Assembly: GCF_000499385.1 (NCBI RefSeq)
Contig: NW_013653428.1
Location: 1 to 32,500 of the forward strand
Direction: 5' to 3'
Length of the DNA: 32,500 nt
Source: Eimeria necatrix
Taxonomy: Eukaryota > Apicomplexa > Conoidasida > Eucoccidiorida > Eimeriidae
Shown here: positions 1 to 22,830 of the stretch, piece after piece
Layout: every line of letters starts with the position of its first letter
Position numbering within the stretch: the first letter of the stretch is position 1
Notes under the pieces: model-generated
Told to the model about the DNA's origin: nothing
Seen by the model: only the letters and a program-made list of their open reading frames with translations
Database searches by the model: none
Translations under genes and position numbers: made by a program

Positions 1-1
1 T

Positions 2-60
<59 letters not shown>
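1..60 (+). repeat. CAG tract at the left edge
   Basis: About 19 CAG units, coding poly-Gln in the ATG4 frame, continuing beyond the window. Confidence 0.85.
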
Positions 61-61
<1 letters not shown>

Positions 62-133
62 GGCGGCGCCGGCGGACTGCCCGCCGCCGTGGCCGCGGAG
101 CGACAGCCCGGGCGCGGGCGAGAGGCCCGCAGC

Positions 134-186
<53 letters not shown>

Positions 187-404
187 GCGGCGCGGCGCGC
201 TGCAGCAAGCGGGCGCGGCGGGGGGCCCTCTACTCCGAGGGCGATCTGCTGCGGTGGTTCCTCGACGTGCCTTCGCCTCCAGATGATTATCCTTTTTCGA
301 TTTTCTCTTTCGTGAGAGCAGCAGGAGGGGGCATAGGCTGGGCGCGGGGCCTCTACGGCAAAATGGCAGCAGAAGAGGCTTTGCTGCAGCAGCGCCCGCC
401 CCCC

Positions 405-440
<36 letters not shown>

Positions 441-886
441 GCGGCGGCGGGGGCAGGGGCGGAGGGGGCAGGCAAGACGCCTGCGCCGCAGGCTCTCCTT
501 CCTGCTGCTGCTGCTGCTGCAGCAAAGGCGCCCGCTGCTGCTGCTGATTCGGCTTCTCAGGAAGCAGCTGCGGCTGCAGGGGAAGCAGCCGCAGACCCAG
601 CAGCAGCACCCGAAGCAGCAGCAGCTGTGGGACCAGCAGCAGCAGCAGCTGCGGCGCTTCCTGCAGCAGCAGCAGCTGCTGCAGGACAGGCTGCCGACGC
701 TTTGGAGGGCAGGGGAGTTCAAAGAGGCGCAGCTGAGGCTGCGCCAGCAGCAGCAGATGCAGCAGCAGCAAGTGCAACAGCAGCAGCAGACGCAGCAGCA
801 GAAGCAGCAGATGCAGCAATGGCAGCGCCGCCAGAGGATGGGGGACGGCCTGCAGGGCTTCTGCGGGCCGCGTCTTTCCCCGAAGC

Positions 887-919
<33 letters not shown>

Positions 920-967
920 GCTGCCGGTGGCTCCCCCGCGGAAGCAGCAGCAGGAGCCACCGCCCGT

Positions 968-1006
<39 letters not shown>

Positions 1007-1399
1007 GCCCCCCGCTGTGGTATTAGACAGAGGCATAAGTGCTGTTAGTTCTGCAGCAATTGGGAAGTTTGCAGGAGAGTGGTTTGGCCCCACAACAGCA
1101 TCTGCTGCTATCAAGCTGCTTGTGGAGTCTTCGCCCTTCACCGCGGTAAGCTGCAGCAGCAGCAGCTGCAGCTGCTGCTGCGGCAGCAGCTGCAGCAGCA
1201 GCTATGCACTGCTTAATGAGCGCAGCAGCGGGAGCTGGCACAACGAGTGCTGTGGGGGTGGCAGTCTAGGGCTTGCTGCTGTTGCTGTTATTTCTGCTGC
1301 TGTTGCTGTCGCTGCTGCTGCTGCATCCGCTTCTGGTTCTGCTGCTGCGCTTGCTGGACCTTGTTTTTCGTAGCCGTGGAGACCTAGGGTGTTGCGTTG

Positions 1400-1450
<51 letters not shown>

Positions 1451-1817
1451 CAGGGAGAAGTGTACGTGTACCTGGACACTGACGGCCTAATGGATGCAAA
1501 GGAAATCGACCGGCAGTGTCGATTGCCTTCGACAGTGCCATCTGCTGCTGCAGCAGCAAGGCGCCACCAGCACCTGCGGCAGCAGCAGCAGCAGCAGCAG
1601 CAGCAAAAGCAGCAGCAGAAGGCCCCCTGCGCTGACGACGACTGGGAGGAGGTCCCCTCGGCGTCCTTCTCCCCCGCCGATGAACACAGCAGCAGCGGCG
1701 GCAGCGAGAGCCCCAGCAGCAGCAGCAGCAGCAGCAGCGAGTTCAATGGAAAGACAAGGAGCGAGGAGGAGTTCGGCCCTGGCTGCTGCGAGGAGTCCGG
1801 CAGCCCCAGCCCGACTT

Positions 1818-1852
<35 letters not shown>

Positions 1853-1957
1853 GGGCCCACGGCAGCAGCAGCAGGTTCAACAAGAACAGCAGAAGCCGAG
1901 GCTGGGGAGGAGGACCCTTTCAAGGCGCCTGCGTCGCCGCGGTGGGCGAGCGATAGG

Positions 1958-1991
<34 letters not shown>

Positions 1992-2143
1992 GCAGCAGCA
2001 GCAACCGCTCAGCTGGCGACACCTCCAGTAGGAGAAGTTTGACGGTCGATTTTTTATCGGGTCGGGGAATCCCTGCAGCAGCTGCCTCGCCGAGCCCTGC
2101 TGCAGCAGCAGCGGGCGCTCCCGCTGCAGCAGCAGCCCCCGCT

Positions 2144-2180
<37 letters not shown>

Positions 2181-2285
2181 GCCCGAGCGGCTGCGCCCCG
2201 CGCGCGTCCACTCCGCAGGCGTTCCCGCGCGGCGCCGCGAGCTTTGCCGCGCCCGCGAGCAGCAGCCGCAGCAGCAGCAGCCGCC

Positions 2286-2324
<39 letters not shown>

Positions 2325-2665
2325 GGGAGTGGGTGCGGGGCTGTTTGCTGCTGTTTCCCCTCAAGGTCAGCAGCGGCGAAGGCATCCACGAAGGCTACGT
2401 GAGGCCCCTCGTGGCTTATATGTCGCTGCCGTGGTCTTTGGGGATGATAGCTGGCCGTGGGCAGCAGGCCTTTTTCTGCATAGGATACCAGGGCGACTGC
2501 ATGCTTTACCTCGACCCCCACTCCAGGATCCAGGTGCTGCTGCTGCTGCTGCTGCTGCGGGGGGAGGGGTGGGTGGACGGGGCGCAGCGGGGAGGGGAAC
2601 GGGCGGGAAGCGTGGCTTTTGGGTGGTGGTTTCGATTCCACAGAGCGTACTGATTTCGCTAGCGA

Positions 2666-2711
<46 letters not shown>

Positions 2712-2984
2712 TTTGTGGCTGCAGTCGCCTGCGTTGGAGCTGGGTTTTGCGACGCAAATGTCTCTCTTTGGCAGCAAGCCGTGGAAGCAAGGCCTGGGCC
2801 ACTTGAATGCTTCTTTTGCGTTGGCTTTTTATGTGGGGTCTCCGCTGCAGCTGCTGCTGCTGCAGCAGGAGCTGCAGCGGATAGAGCAGCAGCACCCCTC
2901 CTGCTGGCTGCTGTCTGCGGGGAAGCCGCACTCCCAGCTGAAGCCGCCGAAGCGCCCGAAGCCCCCGAGACACCGGCGACACCC

Positions 2985-3021
<37 letters not shown>

Positions 3022-3063
3022 ACGGCTTGCGAAGCCAAGTATGCCTCTCGTGGCGGCCGCTGA
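3..3063 (+). CDS. ATG4: ATG4-like cysteine protease (peptidase C54), 5'-partial, three exons
   Basis: Atg4 cleaves Atg8 C-terminally and removes it from phosphatidylethanolamine; in apicomplexans Atg8 is tied to the apicoplast membrane. Exons inferred: 3-1145, 1454-2533, 2725-3063, all joined in phase 0. Family segments in order are PDDYPFSIFSFVRAAGGG (about 270), IGKFAGEWFGPTTASAAIKLL (1059, matches the family's GQWYGPNT region), GEVYVYLDTDGL directly after the first intron, FPLKVSSGEGIHEGYV, LPWSLGMIAGRG, FFCIGYQGD and LYLDPHS (2500-2520). The Asp and His of DPH are the known catalytic partners of the Cys. The last exon holds HLNASFALAFYV, matching the family's C-terminal 'DPS.A.GF' strand. 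The catalytic Cys region and start codon lie upstream of base 1. Gln, Ser and Ala tracts are inserted between conserved blocks, so the protein is far longer than typical Atg4. TGA stop at 3061-3063. Family assignment is confident; exon edges are by eye. Confidence 0.86.
1146..1453 (+). other. ATG4 intron A (phase 0)
   Basis: Donor GTAAGC at 1146 and acceptor TTTCAG ending at 1453. Removing it joins the WFGP segment to the YVYLDTDG segment, exactly as adjacent in other Atg4 proteins. The intron contains a pure CTG tract (about 1401-1446), so the trinucleotide expansion is not limited to coding DNA. Confidence 0.75.
2534..2724 (+). other. ATG4 intron B (phase 0)
   Basis: Donor GTGCTG right after the codon CAG at 2531-2533 and acceptor GGCTGCAG ending at 2724. 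The splice changes reading frame and joins the DPHSRIQ segment to SPALELGFATQMSLFG. It includes two CTG tracts (about 2535-2556 and 2669-2708). The donor is non-consensus, but the frame change and family order require an intron near here. Confidence 0.6.
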
Positions 3064-3446
3064 GTGGCAGCTGCCCAGACAGACCCGCAGACTGCTGCGC
3101 AGGCCGCCGCTGCTGCTGCTGCTGCTGCTGCTACTGCTGCGCAGCAGGGGCCCCACACTTGTTTGCATGCACTGTGGGGTGTTTTTGGGGCTTTTTGCCC
3201 CGGGGTTTGCTGCTGCTTTTGGGGCTTCTTCGAGTGTCTTTAAAACTCCTTCTTTGTCTTTAAAAAGTCCTTTCCAGCTGCCCTTGCGCGCCTCGCTGCT
3301 GCTGCAAAACAGCTTGCTGCTGCTGCTTTGTTTCCTAAAGACTAGCAGCTTGAGTTTGTGTCTTGCTGCTGCGGCTTAGTTCCCTTTCCAAGCCAGAGAG
3401 GGCGGCGCCCACGGCGGCAGCAGCAGCCAGGAGCCAACAGCCAAAG
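3064..3446 (+). other. ATG4 3' flank / possible 5' exon of next gene
   Basis: No conserved peptide is visible. It holds a short CTG tract (about 3109-3140), a G/T-rich stretch (3170-3230) and, at its end, a good donor-like site CCAAAG|GTGAGA with GT at 3447. This could be the end of a 5' (perhaps untranslated) exon of the downstream gene. Confidence 0.3.
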
Positions 3447-3470
3447 GTGAGAAGCACATGCGAATCCAGA

Positions 3471-3737
3471 TAGCTAGCTAGCTAGCTAGCTGGCTAGCTG
3501 GCTAGCTAGCTAGCTAGCTGGCTAGCTAGCTAGCTGGTTAGCTGGCTAGGCAGACGGCAAGGTGGACAGGCAGGTAGACAGCCAGCAAGCTAGGTAGCTC
3601 GCCTGCTATCTAGCCAGCTTGGTAGCTAGGAGGGAGGGAGCCAGCTGGACAGCTAGCTAGGCAGCTAGCTAGGCAGCTAGCTAGCTAGCTAGCCAGACAG
3701 GCAGCTAGCCGGGCAGGCACGCAGGTGATAGCTAGCT
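3471..3737. repeat. GCTA / GCTAGC tetranucleotide array 1
   Basis: About 270 bp of tandem GCTA with drifted units (GGCTAG, GGCAG, GGTAG). The unit GCTAGC is its own reverse complement, so the array is largely strand-symmetric. It lies between a donor-like GTGAGA (3447) and acceptor-like CAGs at 3746 and 3752, so it may be inside an intron. Confidence 0.85.
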
Positions 3738-3758
3738 AACTGGCAGCTGCAGCGGGGG

Positions 3759-4048
3759 ATGTACAGCGAATTGGCTGTCAGTGGGGTGTTTGTACTGCTG
3801 CTTTTGTGGCTGCAGTTGCAGATCCCACTGCAGCAGGGACCGGCTTCGCCGCAGCAGCAGCAGCCGGAGCTGCAGCAGGAGCAGCAAGACAGCGAGCAGC
3901 AGCAGCAAAAGAGAAGCTGCTTGAGCCTGGCGGTGCCCTCTTGTGTGCAGCCGCTGTGCCGGGCGACGGACTTTCCCTCTTCGAACGAGTCGTGGCTGTT
4001 TGCCCCGCAGCAGCAGCAGGAGCAGCAGCAGCAAGAGCAGCAGGAGCC

Positions 4049-4079
<31 letters not shown>

Positions 4080-4779
4080 CAGCAGGAGCAGCAGCAGGAG
4101 GAGTACCGCGGGGGCCTCAGGAGGCACATGTGCCTCACCATTCCCTCCTCCCCGCTGGACACTCCGCAGTCTTCTGAGGGCTTCGTGCTGCTGCAGACAA
4201 GAGGACAAATCAGCAGCAACCAAACTTCTCCAAGACAAACAGATTTGCTGACAGAAAGAACTTTGGCTTGTTTGCTGCAGGTGTCGCCGCAGGAGTGGGC
4301 GCAGCTGCTGCAGCCCCGCAGGGCCATAGAGTGCGGCGCCTACGCGCTGCCTGCTGCAGCAGCGGACGGCTGCTGCAGCAGCGGCAGCAGCAGCAGCAGC
4401 AGCTGCAGGACGCGCAGGGGCAGCAGCTGCAGCAGCTGCAGCAGCTGCAGCACGCTCCAGTTTGCTTCTCCTCGCCCGCCATCTTCAGCTGACGTTTTAT
4501 ATACTGACGAATTCGTCTCAGTGCCTTCCCCGCCTCTCAGCAGCTCGAGGCGCTTTCTGCTGCCCCCGGCCCCTGCTGCTGCTGCTGCTGCTGCTGCACC
4601 ACTGCAGCAGCAGCACCCCCACCAAATGCAGCTCATGATCCTGCCCCAGCAGCAAACGCTGCTCCAGCGAATGCAGAAAGAATGCACTGAACTGCCGCCA
4701 CCTCTGAGCAGCAGCAGCAGCAGCAGCGGCAACCACTCGGGTTCCGCCGAGCAGCAGAAGCAGCAGCAGCAGCGAGACA

Positions 4780-4811
<32 letters not shown>

Positions 4812-4948
4812 CAACAGCCATTGCAGGAGCCGCAGCACCCCAGCGGCGCTGCCGGGATGCTTCGCTCCCTATTCTCGCTCTCCTTCCGTGGCTATTCCAA
4901 AGGAACGCCTGTTGCAGCTGTCTTTCCCGCTGCAGTCAAAGAGCCAAC

Positions 4949-5004
<56 letters not shown>

Positions 5005-5158
5005 GGCAGGAAGCAGAAGCTGCCTTGTCCCCTCGCAGCAAACAACAGCTTGATGTTCCTTCAACGAGTGCTGTCACTCCAGAAGAGCCTCAGGGGGCCT
5101 GCTGCTCTCCGTCGAAAGCGCAGCAGGGCCGTGTCTCAGGCAAGACGCAGCAGCAACA

Positions 5159-5193
<35 letters not shown>

Positions 5194-5632
5194 TGGCTTC
5201 CCCCATGTCTGGTGATGTATTTGCTGCTGCGACGGGGCCTGGGCACAAGACTGGAGTAGCAGCACTTGGAGGAGCCCCGAGCCCAGCAACAGGACTTGAG
5301 GCTGCAGCAGCTGTTGCTGCGGCAGAGCCAGCAGAAGCTGCTGCTGCCGCAGCAGCAGCAGCAGCAGCAACTGCTGCAGCGGCGACAATCCCTGAAAAGC
5401 AGACCTACAGGACTGTGCGCCCCCTTTCCAGCAGCACTGTTGAGGAGCAGCTGCAGCAACTCGAAGACCTGCAGCAGCAGCTGGAGCTCAAAATGAGTGT
5501 GCGGCAGCAGCAGCTGCTGCGGCAGCAGCGGCAGGGCCGCGCGGTTGCAGAGCAGCAGCAGCTGCAGCAGGGCGAGGGTCTGCTGCATCCTGCCGAGATG
5601 GGTTTTCAGGCGCACAGCGCTCCCGCCGCGAC

Positions 5633-5676
<44 letters not shown>

Positions 5677-5813
5677 AATTTTCTTCTTTTGGGGCATATA
5701 TGCCAGAGGAGGGATTTGCAGGCCCCCGCTGCTGGCGCTCAATGAAAGCAGCTGCAGAAGCAGCAGAAGCAAGTTTCGAGGCAGAGTCCCCATTGTGTCT
5801 CACTACGACCGCC

Positions 5814-5858
<45 letters not shown>

Positions 5859-6430
5859 CCGCTCTGCAGCAGCTCCGAGACCCCTGCTGCACCTGCCCGC
5901 AGCAGGCGGCAGCAGCGCAGAGCCACAGACCACCGGCAGCACCGCTTGGAGCCTTATAGAGAAGGTGTGGGGCGGCCGCTTAGGTTAGCAGCAGCAGCAG
6001 CAGCAGCAGCAAGAAACCAGGGTAGGGCCTCGCTGTGGGTAGACCTTGTGGGGCCCCCCGGGGGGCCCCCGGGGGGGCCCCCGGGGGGGCCCCCCGGGGG
6101 GCCCCGCTGGGGGCCCCCTGAGGGGGCCCCTGGGGGCCCCGGCAGTTGCGGGCCCGCGGGGCCCGAAAGGAGAGAGGAACTGTCTTGGGCGCTGGCAGTG
6201 CTGCCGAGCCAGGAGCAGGAGATGCTGGCAGCTGCTGCTGCAGTTTCTGCTGCTGCTGCTGCTGCTGATGACGGGGGACGGCGCGAGGCTGCTGCTGCAG
6301 CTGCTCTGAGTGAAGGCAGCGAGAGCACCAGCAGCAGCAGCTGCAGCTGCAGCACATTCAGCAGCCCCTGGGTTGAGGCTGTGCCTTCCGCCCCGGGCTG
6401 GACCTCAAGCGACAGCAGCTGGATGGAACT

Positions 6431-6462
<32 letters not shown>

Positions 6463-6610
6463 GGCAGTGCCTGCAGCAACAAGGCACGAAGCACGAGCAG
6501 CACAGCGGCCAGCGCTACCTGTTCGAACACAAGCATCGGGAGAAGCAGCTGCTGCTGCAGCAGCCCTGCCAAGAGCGTCCAGAGCAGCAGCGTGCACGGC
6601 AGCAAGAAGC

Positions 6611-6643
<33 letters not shown>

Positions 6644-7069
6644 AAAACGACACCACAGTGAGAGGCTGCAGAGCTGCAGCAAGGAAGTCTCTCTCCTGCA
6701 TGCTTCGCAACAGCAGCAGCAGTATCAGCACAACCTGGAGAAGCAACAGCAGCGGCTGCAGCTGCAGCAGCGGCAGCTAGGGAACCACAGAGTTTCAATT
6801 TCCAGCAAATATGAACAGCTGGCTCAGCAGCAGCAGCAGCAGCAGCAGCAGCCGGAGGTGGAGCAGCAGCAGCAGGACTGCTACGTTGAAGTGTCTCCGG
6901 TAGAGGTGCACCCGTTGCACTACAGAACCACGGAAGCTGCAGCAGCAGCAGCGAGAGCTGCAGCAGCAGCAACAGTGGCAACAGCAGCGAGAGCAGCAAC
7001 GAGCCGCTTCGCCCAGCTGGCGTCGCACACGATAAGATGCGGCAGCAGCAACAGCAGCAGCGGCAACAA

Positions 7070-7113
<44 letters not shown>

Positions 7114-7369
7114 GGAACATCAAGGGCCTCCAGCTGTCAGGTATACAACAGAGCTTCTCGGGCCCTGCTCGCTGCAGCTGCAGCAGGCGACTCGGCCGCA
7201 CTGACGCGGAAAGCGACAGCAGCAGCAGCAGCAGCAGCCACAGAAACTCCTGCTGCTGCTGCTGCTGCTGCACACCGCGCTGCACAGACAGCGGGCGGCG
7301 CCAGCGCTCCGCAGTCGCATCAGCAGCAAGATTTGAGGGGTCTTTCCACTACTGGGGAGCAGCAGCAGG

Positions 7370-7402
<33 letters not shown>

Positions 7403-7614
7403 TGCTACTGCAGGAGATGGCGCGTCCCCAGCTTTCCACCGCCGTAGAAGAGCTGCATGCAGTAGCAGCAGCAGCAACAGTGACAGCAGCAGCAGCAGTA
7501 GCGGCGGCAGCAGCAACAGCAGCAGGGAGGCCTCTCTAGGCCATTCTTGGGGCCACAGCTGGGGGCCAAAAGTAGCTTCAGGTCAGTTTGACATGAAAAG
7601 CAGAGCAAGGAAGA

Positions 7615-7649
<35 letters not shown>

Positions 7650-7825
7650 ATGGACAGACGCTGCAGCAGCAGGCTGAGTCAGGCCAGGATTTGGGGGCCC
7701 CGAGAGGAGGGCCTCCGAGGGAAGCGCGGCGGCATTTTTTGGCAGCAGCAGCAGCAGCAGCAGGAGCTGCAAGAGCAGCTGGAGGTGGAACGGGAGGAGC
7801 AGCTACAGCTCCTGCAGCAGGAAAC

Positions 7826-7856
<31 letters not shown>

Positions 7857-7972
7857 GTTCGTAGGCAGCAGCACTTAGTCTCGTGCTCCCATCTCATTGT
7901 TGCTGCTGGAGCGGAAGCAGACCTGGCTGAGGCTGCTTCAAAGGTGGGCCTTAGCCCGTGGGGTGAAGGCAA

Positions 7973-8016
<44 letters not shown>

Positions 8017-8428
8017 CTGAAGATGAGTCAGCGGCCGTAGACCCCGTTCCAGTGTTCCCCAGCGCTCGGCCGCAGCAGCAGTATCACCATCATTATCAGC
8101 AGCAGCAGCTGCTGCAGCAGAAGCAGCAGCGAGTCTTTGCTGCTGCTGGCGCAGCTGCTGCTGCGCAACCTCCCACAGAGGGCAGCAGCTTGCTGCAGAA
8201 GCAGCAGCAGCTCTCGGCCCCACTGACTAGGGGCTCCTCCACAGTAAGGGGAAGCAACAGCTGCAGCACGATGAATATGCTGTCATCTGCTTCGCTGAGC
8301 AGCAGCAGCAGCACTGAGAGCAGCAGCAGCAGCGTCAGCAGCAACGAAAGATGCGCCATGACTCCTGCTGCTTCTCTAGGGTCGTCCCCCGCAGCTGCAG
8401 CGCAGGCACGGCCAGCAGCCTCCGCACC

Positions 8429-8475
<47 letters not shown>

Positions 8476-8516
8476 AGGGGTCGCCTGCTGCCTCGCTGTG
8501 GGGCCTCTTCTTATGA
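3759..8516 (+). CDS. Gln-rich low-complexity hypothetical protein (1585 codons)
   Basis: Not recognised. The frame runs from ATG 3759 to TGA 8516. Residues 8-24 are hydrophobic (VFVLLLLWLQL), resembling a signal peptide or anchor. The rest is mainly poly-Gln, -Ser and -Ala. Complex islands include EWAQLLQPRRAIECGAYALP, DVLYTDEFVSVPSPPL, LFSLSFRGYSKGTPVAAVFP, a coiled-coil-like VEEQLQQLEDLQQQLELKM (about residue 562), SFGAYMPEEGFAGPRC, a Gly-Pro block from GGGGCCC repeats (about residue 764), VSISSKYEQLAQ and CYVEVSPVEVHPLHYR. The islands keep one frame over 4.7 kb and read as ordinary protein, which supports coding on this strand; however, CAG tracts lack stops, so hidden introns are possible. 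An upstream exon ending at 3446 may exist. No domain allows a function. Confidence 0.55.
6049..6143 (+). repeat. GGGGCCC-rich repeat encoding Gly-Pro block
   Basis: Seven or so units of a C4-G5 alternation that translate to GPPGGPPGGPPGG in the Gln-rich protein. The DNA is nearly palindromic and could fold into very stable hairpins. The same class of repeat recurs elsewhere in the window. Confidence 0.85.
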
Positions 8517-9270
8517 GGGGCCAGCACATTTGCTGCAAAGCAAGAAGGCAAAATAAATCTCATTGAATTCAAAAGCATTCATCTGTTGCAAGCATGGAAG
8601 TGTAGATTGCTGCAGTTCTGGCTGCTGCTGCTGCTGCCTGCGCTGCTGCGTGGGCTTTATACAGTGGGGTATTCTTGCTGCCCTTTGCAGGCGCCCAGCA
8701 GCAGAAGCAGTATCAGCAGCAGCAGCTGCAGCTGCAGCAGCAGCAGCAGCAACTGACACTGGTAGCAGCAGCGCAGTTGCCTGCAGCCGCGCAGAGCCTT
8801 GAGCGGAAGGCGGAAGGTGCTGCTGCTGCTGCTGCATTGGATGTCCGTTTTTGTTTATTCTTTGTGTCTTTTTCAAGATTTTTGTCTTAATCTGCTTCTG
8901 CATTATTTTATTTACACTTTCTCATTTATGTTGCTGCCAGCAGCAAGGGTGTGTATGCCTCATGCCTTTCTTTGCTGCCTCGCAAACCCCACACTTTAAT
9001 TAAATAGGAATGCATGCAGCAGCAGCTTTGCTGCTATTCCCTGGAGTGTACAGACAGCCGCTGCGCAGCAGCGCAGCAGAGGGAGTTACTGGGGCGGCCC
9101 CAGAAAGCTGCAGCACCCCGAAAGCAGCAGCAGCTGCTCCTGCAGCAGCCGCTGCTGCTGCTGCAGCAGCAGCAACTGCTGCTGCTGCTGGCTCTGCTGC
9201 AGCTCTCCATTTTCTTTTCTTTCCAGAGAGGTGGCTTTGCTAGCCACGACCTGCGCTTTCTTTAGGTGCA
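8517..9270. other. Gene-poor stretch 3' of the Gln-rich gene
   Basis: Contains several CAG/CTG tracts (8619-8645, 8698-8755, 8816-8835, 9120-9195) separated by T-rich DNA such as 8840-8935. Short Leu-, Gln- or Ala-rich frames exist but none has convincing non-repeat sequence. Probably 3' untranslated and intergenic DNA. Confidence 0.5.
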
Positions 9271-9650
9271 TGCATGGCTATGCATTTATATCTAAATATG
9301 CATCATAAAGTGTATAATATATAAACTGTACATAGTCTAAATAACATACACATATTATTTTAAAAGTATATTTATATATATATCATGTAATATATATATA
9401 TTATATTATATATGTATATACATATACATATGCGATATATATCATGTTATATATATATATATCTATATATAATAAACACATATGCATATGCGACCAACAC
9501 AGGGGTTTTATGAATAGGTAGTTGAACACGAACAGCAAATGGCATAAATATAAATAAATTAATACCAAATAATTAAATAAAAATAAATAATAAAAATAAT
9601 AATAATTACATAAATAAATAGTTGGGTCTATTATATTCACTGACATCAAA
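9271..9650. other. AT-rich block with TA dinucleotide runs
   Basis: About 380 bp, strongly AT-rich, with several TATATA runs (9370-9475) and AAATAAATA-type repeats (9545-9620). No coding signal. It contrasts sharply with the GC-rich CAG flanks. Confidence 0.8.
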
Positions 9651-9749
9651 ACGCATGCAAGTGAAGAGGCCCTTTGGCCCCGCTTGCCTTCTCAGGCAAA
9701 CAGAAGCAGCAGCTGAGCTGCGCAATAGGCGCAGTGCTCAACGACTTGG

Positions 9750-9796
<47 letters not shown>

Positions 9797-10311
9797 TTCC
9801 TGCTGCTGACGCCTCAGCGCCCAACTTTATTATCAGGATTAGCTAAGCTCCTGAAGAGAGAACTTTAGGGGTGCCAGGCGTGGCAGAATTGCTGCGGGTT
9901 TGCTGCTGCTGCAGCTGCTTCTCCGAAGCAGCAGCAGAGCAGCAACTCTGCAGCTGCTTCAGCTGCATTTTAGGGCTGCAGTTGCTGCTGCTGCTGCTGC
10001 TGCTGGACCCATACTGTTCTATTTAGTATTGTAGCGTAATAGTGGCAATATTTATCGAAGTTATAAATAAATTTAAATAAATTTATTTATACAATGTTTG
10101 ATCTAGCCAGCTGGTTTGGAAACAATAGCAGCATTTGATTTGTTTTGCAATTCTGGTTTAAAATACATTTCATTCGCCATATTTACATTTTAAAAGTTTT
10201 ATGCTTTTCGTATTTTTCAACATTTTCATCATATGAAGAAAATCCAAAATTGAATTCTATATACTTCTTATAAAAGTGCAGTCTTTAAACGGAAACCTGC
10301 TGCTGCTGGGA

Positions 10312-10343
<32 letters not shown>

Positions 10344-10462
10344 TCTGTTGCCTCTATTGTGGGCAATTGGACCAGTGGTCCACAGCAGCAATTTCATGGC
10401 AATTATTGCAGCAGCAAAAGCTCTGCGCCGCTGTCTTGTTGCCCACAGCACACAGTGCATAG
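9651..10462. other. Non-coding stretch with CTG tracts and an AT-rich block
   Basis: CTG tracts at about 9751-9806, 9981-10002 and 10311-10340 surround an AT-rich block at 10015-10280. Short frames reading poly-Leu or poly-Ala have no recognisable flanks. A small palindrome GGACCAGTGGTCC sits at about 10369-10381. No gene seen. Confidence 0.5.
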
Positions 10463-10725
10463 CCCTAGCTTAGCTAATAAGGAATTCGCAGCTGGCTAGC
10501 TAGCTATGAATTAGCCAGCAATCAGGGGTGAGGATACGCAGCGGGAGCTGTGGCTAGCTAACTCGCTAGCTAGCTAGCTAGCTATTTGACTGGCTAGCTA
10601 GCGGCTTACCAAACACCCGCGCCAGTTTTCTTGCTGCCTGGCTAGCCACAGCTAGCCCCAGGGCTGGCCGTGGCTAGCTAGCTGCGGGCAGCCTCGCGGC
10701 AGCTCGGGCGCAGCTAGCTAAGTGC
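10463..10725. repeat. GCTAGC array 2a
   Basis: Irregular GCTA/GCTAGC units mixed with GGCTAGCC and GCAGCT, between the two convergent genes. Same family as the arrays at 3471 and 11909. Confidence 0.8.
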
Positions 10726-10985
10726 TGCTACTAAGGACGAAGAGCTAAAGTTAGGCCACGAAAATGGCCGTTGCAGACTTGCTGCAGCAGCGAGGGAGAT
10801 GAAGAGCAGCACTTGCTGTTGCTGTGGCTGCAGCTGCTGCGCGGTGCCTGCAGAGAGCCAGGGGCCTTTACTGCAGTTCTATCGGCGCACTTGTCTTTGA
10901 ATAAAGCTTTAATTTGCCTAAATGTATGAAAATGATAATTTGGAATACCTCAAGACCAGAAAGGAGGGCCAAAACTGCCCCAGGC

Positions 10986-11177
10986 AGCTAGCTAGCTGCC
11001 CAGGGGGGCTAGGCGTGGCTAGCCATGGCTAGCTGTGGCTAGCTGTGATTAGCTGTGGCTAGCTGTGGCTAGCCGTGGCTATCTGCGGCTAACTGCGGCT
11101 AGCTGTGGCTAGCTGTGGCTAGCTGTGGCTAGCCGTGGCTAGCTGTGGCTAACTGTGGCTAGCTGTGGCTAGCCACG
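10986..11177. repeat. GCTAGC array 2b, organised as a 10-bp unit GTGGCTAGCT
   Basis: About 16 head-to-tail decamers, GTGGCTAGCT with variants (ending AGCC, AACT, ATCT). It is more regular than the other GCTA arrays and appears to be a second-order repeat built from the tetranucleotide. Confidence 0.85.
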
Positions 11178-11179
11178 CA

Positions 11180-11269
11180 ATGGCGCAGCTCTGGGCGGCC
11201 AAGTTGCCCGAGCGCCAGCCTGGGGTTCCTGCAGCGCCCCCAAACATTCAAAGACAAACAGCCACAGTA

Positions 11270-11313
<44 letters not shown>

Positions 11314-11420
11314 CTTCAGCAGCAGCAGATGTGTGTGTCTGCCCAGGCCCTCAGTCTCTGATTTGCTGCCAAAAGCATCTCGGTTTCTGAATTGTGAGAA
11401 GTGCGTATGGGCTGCTGTGC

Positions 11421-11453
<33 letters not shown>

Positions 11454-11551
11454 AGCAGCAGCAGCAGCAGCAGCAGTTTTTGCGCAGCAGCAGCAGCAGT
11501 TTTTGCGCAGCAGCAGCTCCACGAACAGCCACAAAGGCAGCAGCACTCACC
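11180..11551. other. 3' flank of the channel gene with CTG/CAG tracts
   Basis: Contains tracts at about 11273-11312, 11423-11452 and 11456-11475, plus a duplicated CAG-GTTTTTGCG block (about 11463-11513). Frames on both strands are Ala, Leu, Cys or Gln runs. No conserved peptide; likely 3' untranslated or intergenic. Confidence 0.5.

Positions 11552-22830
<11,279 letters not shown>

Noticed and set aside
1450..2385. Long minus-strand frame rich in poly-Leu, poly-Ala and poly-Cys
   Set aside because: It is the antisense of ATG4 exon 2; all its length comes from CTG tracts and it lacks family-like segments.
3689..4327. Cys/Ser-rich minus-strand frame that looks like a Cys-rich secreted protein
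   Set aside because: The Cys runs are TGC readings of CAG tracts; complex islands fit the plus-strand frame instead.
9401..9649. Tyr-rich minus-strand frame of 82 codons
   Set aside because: Generated by TATA and ATAA repeats in AT-rich DNA; no sign of coding.
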